A stretch of DNA of 64,000 nucleotides from Oceanicoccus sagamiensis (GTDB lineage Bacteria; Pseudomonadota; Gammaproteobacteria; Pseudomonadales; Dasaniaceae). Below are positions 19,870 through 30,625 of the stretch, piece by piece. Under the pieces are notes generated by a model. That model was not told the DNA's origin. It did not search any database and worked only from the letters and a program-made list of their open reading frames with translations. Position numbers and translations under genes: made by a program. The stretch is from assembly GCF_002117105.1 (NCBI RefSeq), contig NZ_CP019343.1, positions 2,852,001 through 2,916,000 of the forward strand, in the 5' to 3' direction. Position 1 is the stretch's first letter. Every line of letters begins with the position of its first letter.

Positions 19870-20640
19870 TTGATAGATCCTCGAGCGATTATTGACCCCA
19901 GTGCCACGGTAGCCGACGATGCAGAGATTGGCCCGTGGACCATTATTGGGGCAGATGTACATATTGGTTCTGGTACAGTGGTGGCTTCCCATGTTGTTAT
20001 AAAGGGGCCGACAACGATCGGTGCTAACAACAAGATATACCAGTTTTCCTCAGTGGGTGAAGATACTCCGGACCTGAAATATCAGGGAGAACCCACCCGT
20101 TTAGTGATTGGCGATAATAATGTTATTCGCGAGGGTGTCACTATTCACCGGGGCACAGTGCAGGATCGCGGCGAAACCATTATTGGTGATAATAATCTGT
20201 TTATGGCCTATGCCCATATTGGCCATGATTCGGTGGTCGGTAACCATACGATTTTTGTCAACAACGCCTCGGTTGCAGGCCATGTCCATGTGGGTGATTG
20301 GGCCATACTGGCGGGTTATACGTTGGTGCACCAGTTTTGCTCTATTGGCGCCCATAGTTTTACCGGCTATGGCAGTCACCTCAGCAAAGATGTTCCCGCC
20401 TATGTTACGGTCAACGGCCAGCCCGCAGAACCTAAAACCGTGAATGTTGAAGGCCTGCGTCGCAGGGGCTTTAGCAGTGAAGCGATTACCGCTATCCGCC
20501 GGGCTTATAAAGTGGTTTACCGTCAGGGCCTAACCACCGAAGAAGCTCTGGTTAAGCTGCGTGAAATGCAGCAGGAGCACCCTGAGATTGGCCTGTTAAC
20601 AGAGTCTTTAGAGGCTTCAACACGCGGTATAGTGCGTTAA
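19870..20640 (+). CDS. lpxA: UDP-N-acetylglucosamine O-acyltransferase
   Basis: This 256-residue trimeric enzyme catalyses the first lipid A step. It has left-handed beta-helix hexapeptide repeats from residue 1 to about 185, with the catalytic His in the FMAYAHIGHDSVVGNH stretch. A helical C-terminal domain begins near NVEGLRRRGFS. The start is a TTG at 19870 preceded by AGGAAGG, giving MIDPRAIIDPSA as in the family. lpxB starts 15 bases after its stop. Confidence 0.96.
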   Translation: MIDPRAIIDPSATVADDAEIGPWTIIGADVHIGSGTVVASHVVIKGPTTIGANNKIYQFSSVGEDTPDLKYQGEPTRLVIGDNNVIREGVTIHRGTVQDRGETIIGDNNLFMAYAHIGHDSVVGNHTIFVNNASVAGHVHVGDWAILAGYTLVHQFCSIGAHSFTGYGSHLSKDVPAYVTVNGQPAEPKTVNVEGLRRRGFSSEAITAIRRAYKVVYRQGLTTEEALVKLREMQQEHPEIGLLTESLEASTRGIVR

Positions 20641-20654
20641 TCGAGACAAGCTCT

Positions 20655-21818
20655 ATGTCCACATTGCGTATCGGTATTGTAGCGGGTGAGGCCTCAGGGG
20701 ATATCCTCGGTTCCAGCCTGATGCAGGCGATTAAAAGCAAACACCCGGATGTGACCTTTGAGGGCGTGGGTGGCCCACTCATGATCGCTGAGGGCTTTGA
20801 AAGCCACTTTCCCATGGATCGTTTATCGGTGATGGGTTTTGTTGAGCCGCTTAAGCGCCTGCCGGAATTGCTGCGTATTCGCCGCAGCCTTAAAGCGCAT
20901 TTTATTGCATCTCCCCCGGATTTATTTATTGGCATTGATTCCCCGGATTTCACCTTGAATATCGAGTTAGCGTTGCGTCAAGAAGGTATTTTGACCGCGC
21001 ACTATGTCAGCCCTTCGGTTTGGGCCTGGCGTCAGGGTCGGGTGAAGAACATTGCCAAAGCAGTGGACCGTATGCTGACGCTATTGCCTTTTGAGGCTGA
21101 GTTTTATCATCAGCATAATGTACCGGTCACCTTTGTTGGCCATCCTCTGGCGGATAAATTTTCTATCGAGCTTGATCAACTGGCTCGGCAAAAACAAGCC
21201 GCAAGAGGCACTTTATCCCTGGCTAATGACGATACCATTGTGGCTTTATTACCGGGTAGTCGTGGCGGTGAAGTCAACATGTTAGGCCAGTCGTTTATTG
21301 AAACGGCACGCTGGTGTTTGCACCAAAGGGCGGACCTGAAGTTTGTTATTCCCGCCGCCAATGAGGCACGCAGGGCGCAGTTAGAGGCTTTGCTGGAGGA
21401 GTATGGTAAAGGTCTGCCGATTAGCCTGGTCGATGGCCAGTCGCAAACAGTGATGGCCGCGGCGGACGTCGTTTTAATGGCTTCCGGTACCACGACACTG
21501 GAAGCGCTGCTGCTGAAAAAGCCGATGGTAGTTGCCTACCGCTTGGCAGCCTTAACGTATTTTATTGCTTCCCGTCTGGTGAAGTCGCCGTATTTTTCGC
21601 TCCCCAATTTATTGGCCGGCGAAGAAATGGTGCCTGAAGTTTTGCAACACGATGTGCGGCCAGAAATGTTGGGCCCGTTGGTATTGGAGCGGTTGCATAA
21701 AGATGCCCAGGCCCAGATTGTTGAGCGTTTTACCGAGATTCATAAGACGCTCAAGCTAAATGCCAGCGAACGAGCGGCGGATGTATTGTTAACGATGATT
21801 GAGAATAATCAGTCGTAG
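20655..21818 (+). CDS. lpxB: Lipid A disaccharide synthase
   Basis: This 387-residue GT19 glycosyltransferase joins UDP-2,3-diacylglucosamine and lipid X. Typical blocks are [18 protein letters not shown] at the start, [37 protein letters not shown] and [13 protein letters not shown]. The stop TAG (21816-21818) lies inside the left arm of a REPIN repeat (GTAGGG...), so the element has set the end of this protein (..IENNQS). Confidence 0.96.
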   Translation: MSTLRIGIVAGEASGDILGSSLMQAIKSKHPDVTFEGVGGPLMIAEGFESHFPMDRLSVMGFVEPLKRLPELLRIRRSLKAHFIASPPDLFIGIDSPDFTLNIELALRQEGILTAHYVSPSVWAWRQGRVKNIAKAVDRMLTLLPFEAEFYHQHNVPVTFVGHPLADKFSIELDQLARQKQAARGTLSLANDDTIVALLPGSRGGEVNMLGQSFIETARWCLHQRADLKFVIPAANEARRAQLEALLEEYGKGLPISLVDGQSQTVMAAADVVLMASGTTTLEALLLKKPMVVAYRLAALTYFIASRLVKSPYFSLPNLLAGEEMVPEVLQHDVRPEMLGPLVLERLHKDAQAQIVERFTEIHKTLKLNASERAADVLLTMIENNQS

Positions 21819-21880
21819 GGTGGATTTTAATCCACCAAAACCCGGACCAGAAAACCATGGTGGATGAGAATCCACCCCTA
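21815..21880. repeat. REPIN-like inverted repeat, copy 2
   Basis: The left arm at 21815-21836 has the core GGTGGATTTTAATCCACC. The right arm at about 21859-21880 has GGTGGATGAGAATCCACC and is more diverged. It fills the lpxB/rnhB junction: its GTAG supplies the lpxB stop, and it ends 12 bases before the rnhB start, between the two coding regions. Confidence 0.85.
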
Positions 21881-21892
21881 TCAGGACTCATT

Positions 21893-22498
21893 ATGGAACC
21901 ATTTATCTCTATCTATTCTGGGCACCTGTTTGCGGGTGTAGATGAAGTAGGCAGAGGCCCACTGGCTGGTGATGTCGTTGCTGCTGCTGTAATCCTTGAC
22001 CCTGACAAGCCTATCGAGGGCTTGGATGACTCCAAAAAACTGACCGAAAAAAAGCGCGAAACCTTATTCCCTCTGATTCAAGAAAGGGCCCTAAGTTGGT
22101 GTGTTTCCCGAGCCTCTGTGCAGGAAATAGACGATATTAATATATTGCATGCCAGCTTATTGGCGATGAAGCGAGCAGTTGAAGGCCTGGAGCAGCAACC
22201 GGAGCATGTATTGGTTGATGGCAATAAAATACCGAAATGGACTTACCCCGCAGAAGCCGTGGTCAAAGGGGATAGCCGGGTACAGGCAATAGCGGCAGCA
22301 TCCATTCTGGCCAAGGTAGTACGTGACCGGGAAATGGTCGCCTTTGACCAGCAATACCCGGAATACGGCTTTGCCGGGCATAAGGGTTACCCCACCAAAG
22401 TGCATATGGCGGCGCTGGAAAAGTATGGTGTTACTCCGATCCACCGAATCAGCTTTGGGCCGGTAAAAAAGCAGATTGAGCAAATGGCCTTACGGTGA
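21893..22498 (+). CDS. rnhB: Ribonuclease HII
   Basis: This 201-residue enzyme cuts the RNA strand of RNA-DNA hybrids and removes misinserted ribonucleotides. The active-site Asp-Glu pair is in [20 protein letters not shown] and further acidic residues are in [10 protein letters not shown]. The ATG at 21893 is used. An ATG 36 bases earlier lies inside the REPIN repeat and adds only repeat-encoded residues. dnaE follows 61 bases later, as in the usual lpxB-rnhB-dnaE order. Confidence 0.95.
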   Translation: MEPFISIYSGHLFAGVDEVGRGPLAGDVVAAAVILDPDKPIEGLDDSKKLTEKKRETLFPLIQERALSWCVSRASVQEIDDINILHASLLAMKRAVEGLEQQPEHVLVDGNKIPKWTYPAEAVVKGDSRVQAIAAASILAKVVRDREMVAFDQQYPEYGFAGHKGYPTKVHMAALEKYGVTPIHRISFGPVKKQIEQMALR

Positions 22499-22559
22499 TG
22501 ATTCCGTTACACTCCAAGGCCATAAAACCTCTAATACATATCGACCACGTAGTCCTTTT

Positions 22560-25500
22560 ATGAGCGCCTCTTTCGTCCATCTCCGCCTGCACAGTGAATT
22601 TTCATTGATTGATGGCCTGGTTCGTATCAAGCCAATGGTCAAACAGGTGGCGGAGTTAGGCATGCCTGCGGTGGCGCTCACCGACCATACCAATTTCTAT
22701 GCCCTGATCAAATTTTATAAAGCCGCCATTGGAGCCGGTGTTAAGCCAATCTATGGCAGTGATTTTCATCTGGTGGACGATAATGATGAAACCCAGATCA
22801 GCACCTTGTGTTTGCTGGCACAGAATAATCAAGGCTATCGCAACCTCACCGAGTTAATCTCCAGAGCCTACCAGGAAGGTCAGCATCTGGGTGTGCCCTA
22901 TATTAAAAGCTCCTGGTTGGCTGAATATGCGGATGGTTTGATTGCCCTCTCAGGGGGGCGTAAAGGTGAGGTAGGGCAAGCTTTATTGGCCTCAAGGCAT
23001 GACATGGCCAGACAGCGCCTTGGCGAGTTAATGGCCTTGTTTCCCAACCGTTTTTATCTTGAGCTACAGCGAACGGGCCGTGAATACGAAGAAGACTATT
23101 TACATGCGGCGGTAGAGTTGGCGGCGGAGCTGGATTGCCCTGTGGTTGCTACTAACGAGGTTTGCTTTTTAACCGCCAGTGATTTTGAAGCCCATGAAAC
23201 CCGCGTCTGCATTCACGATGGCAGAGCTTTGGATGACCCTCGTCGCAACCGCGGCTATAGTGACCAGCAGTACCTGCGCACGCCGGAAGAAATGCAGGCG
23301 TTGTTTAGTGATATTCCCGAGGCTCTGGCCAATACCGTGGAAGTTGCCAAGCGCTGTAATGTAGAAATTTCTCTGGGTACTTATTATTTACCGGAGTACC
23401 CCATTCCCGAAGATTTTGAAAGTGATCCCTTTTTCAAAATTGAATCCTATGACGGCCTGAAACAACAAACAGAGAAGTCTTTAAAAGCCAAGTGGGAGGG
23501 TAAGGAAGATACCCCCGAGTATGCCAAGGAATTAATTACCGGCATCTTTTTTAGAAAAATTTCTATTGAAGGCTTAAACGAACGGCTGGATTTCTTATTT
23601 GGTGAACAGGCGAAAGAACAGGCGCCTACCTACCGGGAACGACTGGATTTTGAACTCGATATTATTCTGGAAATGGGTTTTCCGGGTTACTTCCTTATCG
23701 TTATGGACTTTATTCAATGGTCAAAAGACCACGATATTCCCGTCGGCCCCGGGCGAGGTTCCGGTGCCGGTTCACTGGTGGCCTATGCCCAGAAAATTAC
23801 TGACCTTGATCCGTTGGAATACGACCTGTTATTTGAGCGCTTTCTAAACCCGGAACGTGTTTCCATGCCGGATTTCGATGTTGATTTCTGTATGGATAAC
23901 CGCGACCAGGTGATTAGCTACGTGGCGGATAACTATGGCCGTGATGCCGTAAGCCAGATTATTACCTTTGGTACCATGGCCGCAAAAGCGGTGGTGCGTG
24001 ATGTAGCCCGTGCCCAGGGTAAGTCCTATGGCCTGGCGGACAAACTCTCAAAAATGATCCCTTTTGAAGTTGGCATGACCTTGCAAAAAGGTTTTGAGCA
24101 GGAAGAAGTCTTAAGGGACTTTCTACGCGATGATGAGCAGGCTCAGGAAATCTGGGATATGGCGCTGCAACTGGAAGGTGTTACCCGAAATGTGGGTAAG
24201 CACGCCGGTGGTGTGGTTATCGCGCCCTCAAAGCTGACAGACTTTGCCCCGCTTTATTGCGATGAAAGCGGTAGTGGTTTGGTCACCCAGTTCGATAAAA
24301 ACGATGTAGAAGAGGCCGGTCTGGTTAAGTTCGACTTCCTGGGTTTGCGTACCCTGACCATCATCGACTGGGCGTTAAAAATGATCAACCGCCCGAAAGA
24401 CGATGGCAGTTCGGTGAATGTCGAAATAGAGCGCATTCCCCTCGATGACCCCGCGTCTTATCAGTTGTTGAAACGTGCAGAAACCACCGCGGTATTCCAG
24501 CTGGAATCCCGGGGGATGAAAGACCTGATCAAACGCCTGCAACCGGATAATCTCGAAGATATGATCGCGTTGGTGGCGTTATTTCGTCCCGGGCCGCTCG
24601 ATTCAGGGATGGTGGATGACTTTGTTAACCGTAAGCACGGCCGCGCCGAAGTGGCCTACCCGGATGCCCAATACCAGCATGAGTGGCTAAAACCGATTCT
24701 TGAGCCTACCTACGGCGTTATTGTTTACCAGGAACAGGTTATGCAAATCGCCCAGGAATTGGCGGGCTATAGTCTGGGCGGTGCAGATATGTTGCGCCGG
24801 GCCATGGGTAAGAAAAAACCTGAAGAAATGGCCAAGCAGCGGCAGACCTTTGAAGAGGGTGCGAAAAGCAAAGGGGTTGATCCAACCCTGGCGATCAAAA
24901 TCTTTGATCTGGTGGAAAAATTTGCCGGTTATGGTTTTAATAAATCCCACTCCGCAGCGTATGCCTTGGTGTCCTACCAGACCGCCTGGCTAAAAGCCCA
25001 TTACCCCGCTGAGTTTATGGCGGCCACCATGAGCTCGGAATTACAAAACACCGATAAAATCGTTATCTTTATTGAAGAATGCCGGGCGATGAAACTGGAC
25101 TATCGCCTGCCGGACGTGAATGAAGGCGAGTATATGTTTACCGTGAACAAGGAGGGGGCGATTGTTTACGGTCTGGGGGCGATTAAAGGTTTGGGTGAAG
25201 GCCCAATAGAAAATATTATTGCCGCCCGGGAAGAGGGTGGCCCGTTTAACAACCTGTTTGATTTCTGTGAGCGTACCGACCCGCGCAAAGTGAATAAGCG
25301 TGCGATTGAAGCCCTGATACGTTCCGGCTCCTTTGATACCCTGGGTGTTGAAAGGGCCGTATTGCTGTCCGCTATGCCCGAAGCGGTAAAAGCGGCTGAG
25401 CAAAGTGCCGGTAACCGCGATGCGGGGATGATGGATTTATTTGGCGAAGTGGTACAGGCTGATGATAGCGGTGATGTCTATGCCGACCATCATAAAGTCA

Positions 25501-26171
25501 GGCCGCTCACCCCCAAAGAAAAACTCGGTGGCGAGAAAGATACGCTGGGCCTTTATGTTACCGGCCACCCGATTGATGAATATGAGAAAGAGTTGCGCCA
25601 GTTTGTGCGCAATCGCATTGTTGATTTAAAAGCCGATTTTAATAACCAGACCATGGCTGGCCTGGTGGTCGATTTACGCACCATGAAAAACAAGCGCGGC
25701 GATACCATGGCGTTTCTAACTCTGGATGACCGTTCGGCCCGTATTGAAATCAGCTTATTTTCAGAGGCCTTTGAGCTAGCCAGAGAAAAAATCAGCAAAG
25801 GTGCCATCCTGGTGGTAGAAGGCAAGGTCAGCTTTGATGATTATTCTGGACAGCTTAAGGTGCGCGGCAGCACCGTAAGAACTCTGTTAGACGCTCGTCA
25901 GTCGAATGTGAAGGCGCTGGAGCTGACCTTGCAAACCGCCGACTTTAACGGCATCAATGGCAGCAACGGCTTTAGCAATGAGTTTAAGCGCTTATTGGAG
26001 CCGAGCCGTTTAAATGGCCGCTGCCCGGTATTTATCGATTACCAGCGCGATGGCGCCAAAGGCCAGGTCAGGCTGGGCAGTGAATGGCAGATCCAACCCA
26101 GTGATGAGCTTATTCAACGTTTAAAAGACCGGTTTGGGGACAATAGCGTCCGCCTGAACTTTGGCGAGTAA
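22560..26171 (+). CDS. dnaE: DNA polymerase III alpha subunit
   Basis: This 1203-residue replicative polymerase has an N-terminal PHP domain (from FVHLRLHSEFSLIDGLVRI), the polymerase core with the catalytic motif PDFDVDFCMDNRD (D438 and D440), the fingers region, a helix-hairpin-helix and an OB-fold C-terminus (about 1000-1090). It is some 40 residues longer than E. coli DnaE, with part of the excess ahead of the catalytic Asp. The start is at the ATG at 22560 (MSASFVHLRLHSEF). The frame is open 28 codons further upstream, overlapping rnhB, but that stretch is not family-like. Confidence 0.97.
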   Translation: MSASFVHLRLHSEFSLIDGLVRIKPMVKQVAELGMPAVALTDHTNFYALIKFYKAAIGAGVKPIYGSDFHLVDDNDETQISTLCLLAQNNQGYRNLTELISRAYQEGQHLGVPYIKSSWLAEYADGLIALSGGRKGEVGQALLASRHDMARQRLGELMALFPNRFYLELQRTGREYEEDYLHAAVELAAELDCPVVATNEVCFLTASDFEAHETRVCIHDGRALDDPRRNRGYSDQQYLRTPEEMQALFSDIPEALANTVEVAKRCNVEISLGTYYLPEYPIPEDFESDPFFKIESYDGLKQQTEKSLKAKWEGKEDTPEYAKELITGIFFRKISIEGLNERLDFLFGEQAKEQAPTYRERLDFELDIILEMGFPGYFLIVMDFIQWSKDHDIPVGPGRGSGAGSLVAYAQKITDLDPLEYDLLFERFLNPERVSMPDFDVDFCMDNRDQVISYVADNYGRDAVSQIITFGTMAAKAVVRDVARAQGKSYGLADKLSKMIPFEVGMTLQKGFEQEEVLRDFLRDDEQAQEIWDMALQLEGVTRNVGKHAGGVVIAPSKLTDFAPLYCDESGSGLVTQFDKNDVEEAGLVKFDFLGLRTLTIIDWALKMINRPKDDGSSVNVEIERIPLDDPASYQLLKRAETTAVFQLESRGMKDLIKRLQPDNLEDMIALVALFRPGPLDSGMVDDFVNRKHGRAEVAYPDAQYQHEWLKPILEPTYGVIVYQEQVMQIAQELAGYSLGGADMLRRAMGKKKPEEMAKQRQTFEEGAKSKGVDPTLAIKIFDLVEKFAGYGFNKSHSAAYALVSYQTAWLKAHYPAEFMAATMSSELQNTDKIVIFIEECRAMKLDYRLPDVNEGEYMFTVNKEGAIVYGLGAIKGLGEGPIENIIAAREEGGPFNNLFDFCERTDPRKVNKRAIEALIRSGSFDTLGVERAVLLSAMPEAVKAAEQSAGNRDAGMMDLFGEVVQADDSGDVYADHHKVRPLTPKEKLGGEKDTLGLYVTGHPIDEYEKELRQFVRNRIVDLKADFNNQTMAGLVVDLRTMKNKRGDTMAFLTLDDRSARIEISLFSEAFELAREKISKGAILVVEGKVSFDDYSGQLKVRGSTVRTLLDARQSNVKALELTLQTADFNGINGSNGFSNEFKRLLEPSRLNGRCPVFIDYQRDGAKGQVRLGSEWQIQPSDELIQRLKDRFGDNSVRLNFGE

Positions 26172-26314
26172 AATGCTTTTTACCGCGACATAAGGTCGAC
26201 TATAAGGCCAGAATCGCGTATCGTTGCGCAGATAAAATTATTAGCCTGTAGCCTTGGAAACAGCGCAAGACAATACGACATTCGCAGACGCAAAAAAGAC
26301 TCTGAATTGACATT

Positions 26315-27265
26315 ATGAACCCCAATTACCTCGATTTTGAACAACCCATCGCCGAGCTGGAAGTAAAGATAGAAGAGCTGCAGCTAGTGGGCTCCGATAA
26401 TGACATCAATATCGGCGAAGAGATCAATAAACTCCGTGAAAAAAGCACCAAACTAACCGAGAAAATTTATTCTGACCTCAGCCCCTGGGAGACGGTCAAA
26501 GTTGCTCGTCACCCCATGCGCCCCTATACACTGGATTATATCTCCCGTGTATTTACCGACTTTGAAGAACTGCACGGCGACCGCCACTTTGCCGATGATG
26601 CCGCTATTGTCGGCGGTCTGGCCCGATTAAATGGTGAGCCAGTCATGGTGATTGGCCAGGAAAAAGGCCGCGGTGTTCAGGAAAAAGTCAAACGTAACTT
26701 TGGTATGCCCAAGCCTGAAGGCTACCGTAAAGCCCTGCGCTTAATGGAGATGGCCGAACGCTTTAAATTGCCTATCGTCACCCTGATCGACACACCGGGA
26801 GCCTATCCGGGTATTGATTCAGAAGAGCGTGGTATTTCCGAAGCTATTGCCCAGAATTTGGCCGTGATGTCACGGTTAAAAACCCCGATTATCTGCGTGG
26901 TGATTGGCGAAGGTAGTTCCGGCGGTGCTTTAGGTATCGGTGTAGGTGATCACTTGGCCATGCTGCAATATGCCACCTACTTTGTTATCTCCCCCGAAGG
27001 TTGCGCCAATATTATTTGGAAAACCTCGGAAAAGGCTCCTGATGCTGCTGAAGCGATGGGTTTAACCTCAACTGTTCTTGAGGGTTTGGGGATTGTAGAT
27101 GCCACCATTAAAGAGCCACTGGGCGGTGCTCACCGTGATATCGATGTGATGGCGGCTCGAATTAAAGAGCACCTGATTGAACAGTTAGCCACGCTTAATG
27201 AGTTGCCAGAAGATCAGTTATTAGACAAGCGCTACCAGCGTCTAATGTCCTACGGCAACGAGTAA
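26315..27265 (+). CDS. accA: Acetyl-CoA carboxylase carboxyltransferase subunit alpha
   Basis: This 316-residue protein pairs with AccD to transfer CO2 from biotin to acetyl-CoA, the first step of fatty acid synthesis. The N-terminal coiled helix ([18 protein letters not shown]) and the crotonase-like core with [37 protein letters not shown] and [15 protein letters not shown] are complete. It lies 143 bases after dnaE and 39 before tilS. Confidence 0.97.
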   Translation: MNPNYLDFEQPIAELEVKIEELQLVGSDNDINIGEEINKLREKSTKLTEKIYSDLSPWETVKVARHPMRPYTLDYISRVFTDFEELHGDRHFADDAAIVGGLARLNGEPVMVIGQEKGRGVQEKVKRNFGMPKPEGYRKALRLMEMAERFKLPIVTLIDTPGAYPGIDSEERGISEAIAQNLAVMSRLKTPIICVVIGEGSSGGALGIGVGDHLAMLQYATYFVISPEGCANIIWKTSEKAPDAAEAMGLTSTVLEGLGIVDATIKEPLGGAHRDIDVMAARIKEHLIEQLATLNELPEDQLLDKRYQRLMSYGNE

Positions 27266-27304
27266 AACCAGGGGGCTACGCTTAACCACCCGGCGAAGAA
27301 GTCT

Positions 27305-28624
27305 ATGTCTTTTTCATCCAGCCAGTTGGCTAAACAGCTTTCCCCCTACCGCAATGCGCCGCGCTGGCTGGTAGCCTATAGTGGCGGTGTTGATTCCCAT
27401 GTGCTGCTGCACGCTCTGTTGCAGTACCCCGATCATCCCCCTATTGAAGCAGTGCATATCAACCATCAGCTACAGGATGAATCCGGTCAATGGTCGGCCC
27501 ATTGCCAGCACCAGGTGGATAAGCTTGGTATCCCGCTGCATACGGTCAACGTCACTGTTGCGGCACAGGGCAGTCCTGAAGAGCAGGCGCGGCGGGTGCG
27601 TTACCAGGCCTTTGAATCGCTGCTTAAAGCCGGTGATATCTTAATGATGGGTCACCATCAGGATGATCAGGTAGAGACCTTGATGCTGCGCCTGTTGCGC
27701 GGCAGTGGCAGCCGCGGTGCTGCGGCTATGCCCGCCAATCGCCCATTGGGGCAGGGCAGTGTCGTGAGACCTTTACTCGATATCCCTCGTCAGGCCATTG
27801 AAGGCTATGCCCGGCAACAGCAGTTACAGTGGGTCGAAGACCCCAGCAACCAATCCAGTGATTTTGATCGTAACTACCTGCGTTTGGAATTGCTTCCGGC
27901 TATGGCTGCGCGTTGGCCAGAATATCGCCAAACCCTCGCCAGAGCAGCATCACTTAGCGAAGAGTCTGCGGCGTTAAATGATGAACTGGCCTTATTGGAC
28001 TTTGAGCGCGCTGCGGTCTCTTCACAGCAAGCCTCTATCCCGCTGACTTTATTAGAAGCTCTCAGCCCGGCGCGGCAAAAAAACCTGTTGCGCTTTTGGT
28101 TAAACACTAACGGCTTTAGCTTGCCGGCGGCCAGCCAGTTAGAGCAGCTATTAGAACAGGTGCTCAACGCCGACTCTCAGGCACAACCTCTGATCAGCTG
28201 GGGCAAGGTACAAATTCGGCGATTTAATGGCTTGCTCTATGCAATGGATCAACTGGCTGAATTTGATGGGCAGCAGGTGTTTCATTGGGATCTGTCTGCA
28301 CCGCTGGCACTGGAGCCGGGGAGTTGCTTACTGGCAAAGCCGGTGAGTGGTGAGGGTATCGATCGAGCCTTATTGGCCAGTGAGCCGGTTACCGTGCGTT
28401 TTCGCCAGGGTGGCGAACGCTGCCAACCCGATGAGCGTGAACATTCACAGAGTTTAAAAAAATTATTTCAGGAGTACGAGCTAGAGCAGTGGCTAAGGGA
28501 TAGAGCCCCCTTAGTCTATTGCGGCGATAAGCTGGTGGCGGTGGCCGACCTCTGGATATGCAAAGGCTGGCGAGCTGCGCCGGGCCGGGCTGGCATAGCT
28601 CTTCAGTGGCAGCGCGCTATCTAA
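27305..28624 (+). CDS. tilS: tRNA(Ile)-lysidine synthetase
   Basis: This 439-residue enzyme puts lysine on C34 of the CAU anticodon of tRNA-Ile so that it reads AUA. The PP-loop is WLVAYSGGVDSHVLLHAL (about residues 21-38), with HHQDDQVETLMLRLLRGSG further on. The C-terminal substrate-binding domain (about 360-435) contains RFRQGGERCQPDEREHSQSLKKLFQEY. Its stop is at 28622-28624 and the convergent lipoprotein gene ends at 28625, leaving no gap and no visible terminator. Confidence 0.95.
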   Translation: MSFSSSQLAKQLSPYRNAPRWLVAYSGGVDSHVLLHALLQYPDHPPIEAVHINHQLQDESGQWSAHCQHQVDKLGIPLHTVNVTVAAQGSPEEQARRVRYQAFESLLKAGDILMMGHHQDDQVETLMLRLLRGSGSRGAAAMPANRPLGQGSVVRPLLDIPRQAIEGYARQQQLQWVEDPSNQSSDFDRNYLRLELLPAMAARWPEYRQTLARAASLSEESAALNDELALLDFERAAVSSQQASIPLTLLEALSPARQKNLLRFWLNTNGFSLPAASQLEQLLEQVLNADSQAQPLISWGKVQIRRFNGLLYAMDQLAEFDGQQVFHWDLSAPLALEPGSCLLAKPVSGEGIDRALLASEPVTVRFRQGGERCQPDEREHSQSLKKLFQEYELEQWLRDRAPLVYCGDKLVAVADLWICKGWRAAPGRAGIALQWQRAI

Positions 28625-30292
28625 CTACTCAACCAGTAAACTGATTGGTGATGAAATTTCACTTTCCAGACCATCGGCATCGATAGTGGCAATAGCAAAA
28701 TTATAAGTACCTGGTGCTGTGAGTATGATGTCCTGGCTGGTCGCGGAGCCATCATTAATGGTAATGATATCACCGTTGCTGTCATCCCCTTCCAGATAGT
28801 AATAAATCTCGTAACCGGCAAGCTCCGCGATAGTCAGTGGGTCACCATTTAGGCGAGTGGTTGGGATTGACCAGGAGAGGGTAACAGAGGTGCTAAATGG
28901 CTCTGCTTCTTCAGTGACTTCCTCTTGAGTAACTTCTTGCTCAGGCTGCTCCGTTTGAGTTTGCTGCTCAACCACTTCTTGTTCAATTTGTGATTGCTGT
29001 TCGGTGCTGTTTTGCTCGGAACCAGAATTTTGTTGCTCTGACACCGTGGCCTGTTGCTGAGGTGCGGGTGGTGAGTTGGCTGACGAGGGCTGGCTTTCAG
29101 TGTGGGTGCTTTGCTGATCTGTGGAGGCAGCCGACTCAGTTTCTGTTTGCTCCTGGGCAGTGTCTGTTACTGTGGTGCTTGCTGTCACCACTTCGTCACC
29201 AGAGGCATCTGTCGCTGCAAAGAGTTTCGCTAAGGGCCGTGGTGTTACCTCGGGAGCCACCTGCTGGGCTTCTGAAGCGAGAACATCATTCAGGTCGCTA
29301 ATCGCTATTTCTGTACCTGGAATTTTTAGATTAGCCGGGTCTTCATTCAGAATTGCCCTCAACTCATTGTTATCCAGTGCTGCCAGTTCGTTGATGGGCT
29401 GGCCGTTATTCTCACCGTCCAAATCACCATCCAGCATATCTTTGGCAAAGAGAGGTACCAGTGTTTCCGGTTCAATCGTGCTGCCCTGTTGTTCAGACTC
29501 CGTCTTAACATTATCGGCCCGAGCTGCAAACACTTCTATAGTCGTTCGGTAAGCTAAAGACTGCTCCTGGTCGGTATTGTCTGACAGGATAGGGGCGGTA
29601 GTAAAAATATTGAGATCACTGCCTAAAATACCAAGGCCAGTAGCTTGTTTGGTGACCGTGGCAGAAGCATTAACCGCTGCGACAAACTCACTGACTGAAA
29701 TATCTGTGCCGGAGCTTTGCAGCAACCCTTCGATAGCATTATCAATAGCCAGAGTGGTGAGTGGGGTGGCGTAAACCGCGGTGCCATTGTTTAATTGTTC
29801 AGAGCTAACCAGCGTGCGCAGGGTAGGGATAACCGGAGTTGAACCATTAAGCTCCTGGCCCAGTGTATATTCAAGGATAAAAAATGACTCGGTTAAAAAG
29901 CTATTGTCAATATCCATGACTAACTGGGCATCGCCATCAGTAAAACCCTCAGCCGCCAGTTGGCCTTTAAAGCCGTCGTTATTGGTATCAATCAGATAAA
30001 TCGATGCAATCGCATCGGTTAAGGGGCCTTTAACCGCCATGCTTTTAACCGCGGTGTAAGTCGTGGTCTCAGTGGCCTCAGTTGGTTCTGCTTCCGCTGT
30101 GTTAGCACTTGAGTCGGCGCTGCTGGTTAATGGCGTCGCTTGTCCAGTAGAACCGGTTGTTGACGCGGGGCTTTGGGACGTATTGCTCTGGGGGCTAGCT
30201 TCCGAGCCACCGCCTCCGCCACCGCCTCCACCACAGGCAGTGGTTAAAAAAGCGAGTAGAGCAATCACTACCAGATGTTTGATTGTATGCAT
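28625..30292 (-). CDS. Large lipoprotein with Gly-rich anchor, Gln/Glu-rich linker and C-terminal FnIII-like domain
   Basis: This is a predicted 555-residue exported lipoprotein. The ATG at 30292 gives MHTIKHLVVIALLAFLTTAC with a lipobox ending LTTAC, then nine Gly in a row. The body (about 60-360) contains a segment seen in Gly-anchored surface proteins (VKGPLTDAIASIYLIDTNNDGFKG). A low-complexity Gln/Glu/Thr/Ser linker follows (about 370-470), and then an FnIII-like domain (TLSWSIPTTRLNGDPL ... GYEIYYYLEGDDSNG ... YNFAIATIDADGLES). An in-frame ATG 72 bases upstream lacks a signal peptide. I do not know its function; the form suggests a cell-surface or periplasmic scaffold. It is convergent with tilS. 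Confidence 0.75.
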   Translation of the reverse strand: MHTIKHLVVIALLAFLTTACGGGGGGGGGSEASPQSNTSQSPASTTGSTGQATPLTSSADSSANTAEAEPTEATETTTYTAVKSMAVKGPLTDAIASIYLIDTNNDGFKGQLAAEGFTDGDAQLVMDIDNSFLTESFFILEYTLGQELNGSTPVIPTLRTLVSSEQLNNGTAVYATPLTTLAIDNAIEGLLQSSGTDISVSEFVAAVNASATVTKQATGLGILGSDLNIFTTAPILSDNTDQEQSLAYRTTIEVFAARADNVKTESEQQGSTIEPETLVPLFAKDMLDGDLDGENNGQPINELAALDNNELRAILNEDPANLKIPGTEIAISDLNDVLASEAQQVAPEVTPRPLAKLFAATDASGDEVVTASTTVTDTAQEQTETESAASTDQQSTHTESQPSSANSPPAPQQQATVSEQQNSGSEQNSTEQQSQIEQEVVEQQTQTEQPEQEVTQEEVTEEAEPFSTSVTLSWSIPTTRLNGDPLTIAELAGYEIYYYLEGDDSNGDIITINDGSATSQDIILTAPGTYNFAIATIDADGLESEISSPISLLVE

Positions 30293-30625
30293 GTTGTTTC
30301 CCCGAAAGTATACGCGTCCTTTACTTTTGAAGTCGTCGTATCGCCGAATATGAATCTGTTTCAATCATAGAGGCCGCAGAAGGGTATTCAAGGGTTTTCC
30401 TGCCTTTGCCCTGCCTGCTTGCTGAGGATGTGACTAGGTTCACTCCAGGTATGTTATCTGGCTTTGATTTATCCGCCGCCCATTGCGGTCATGATAGCGG
30501 CTGACTTGATATCGGTGGTGCTAATATTAATCAGCCCTATCGCTCCTTAAGGGGGTGAGAAATCGTCCTTCAGCCCGTATAATCGTGCGCCTTAAGTAAA
30601 CGATAGTAAAGAGAAAAATCCCGCC

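Noticed and set aside
22476-22559. Upstream start of dnaE overlapping rnhB
   Set aside because: The added 28 residues do not resemble DnaE; MSASFVHLRLHSEF is the normal opening.
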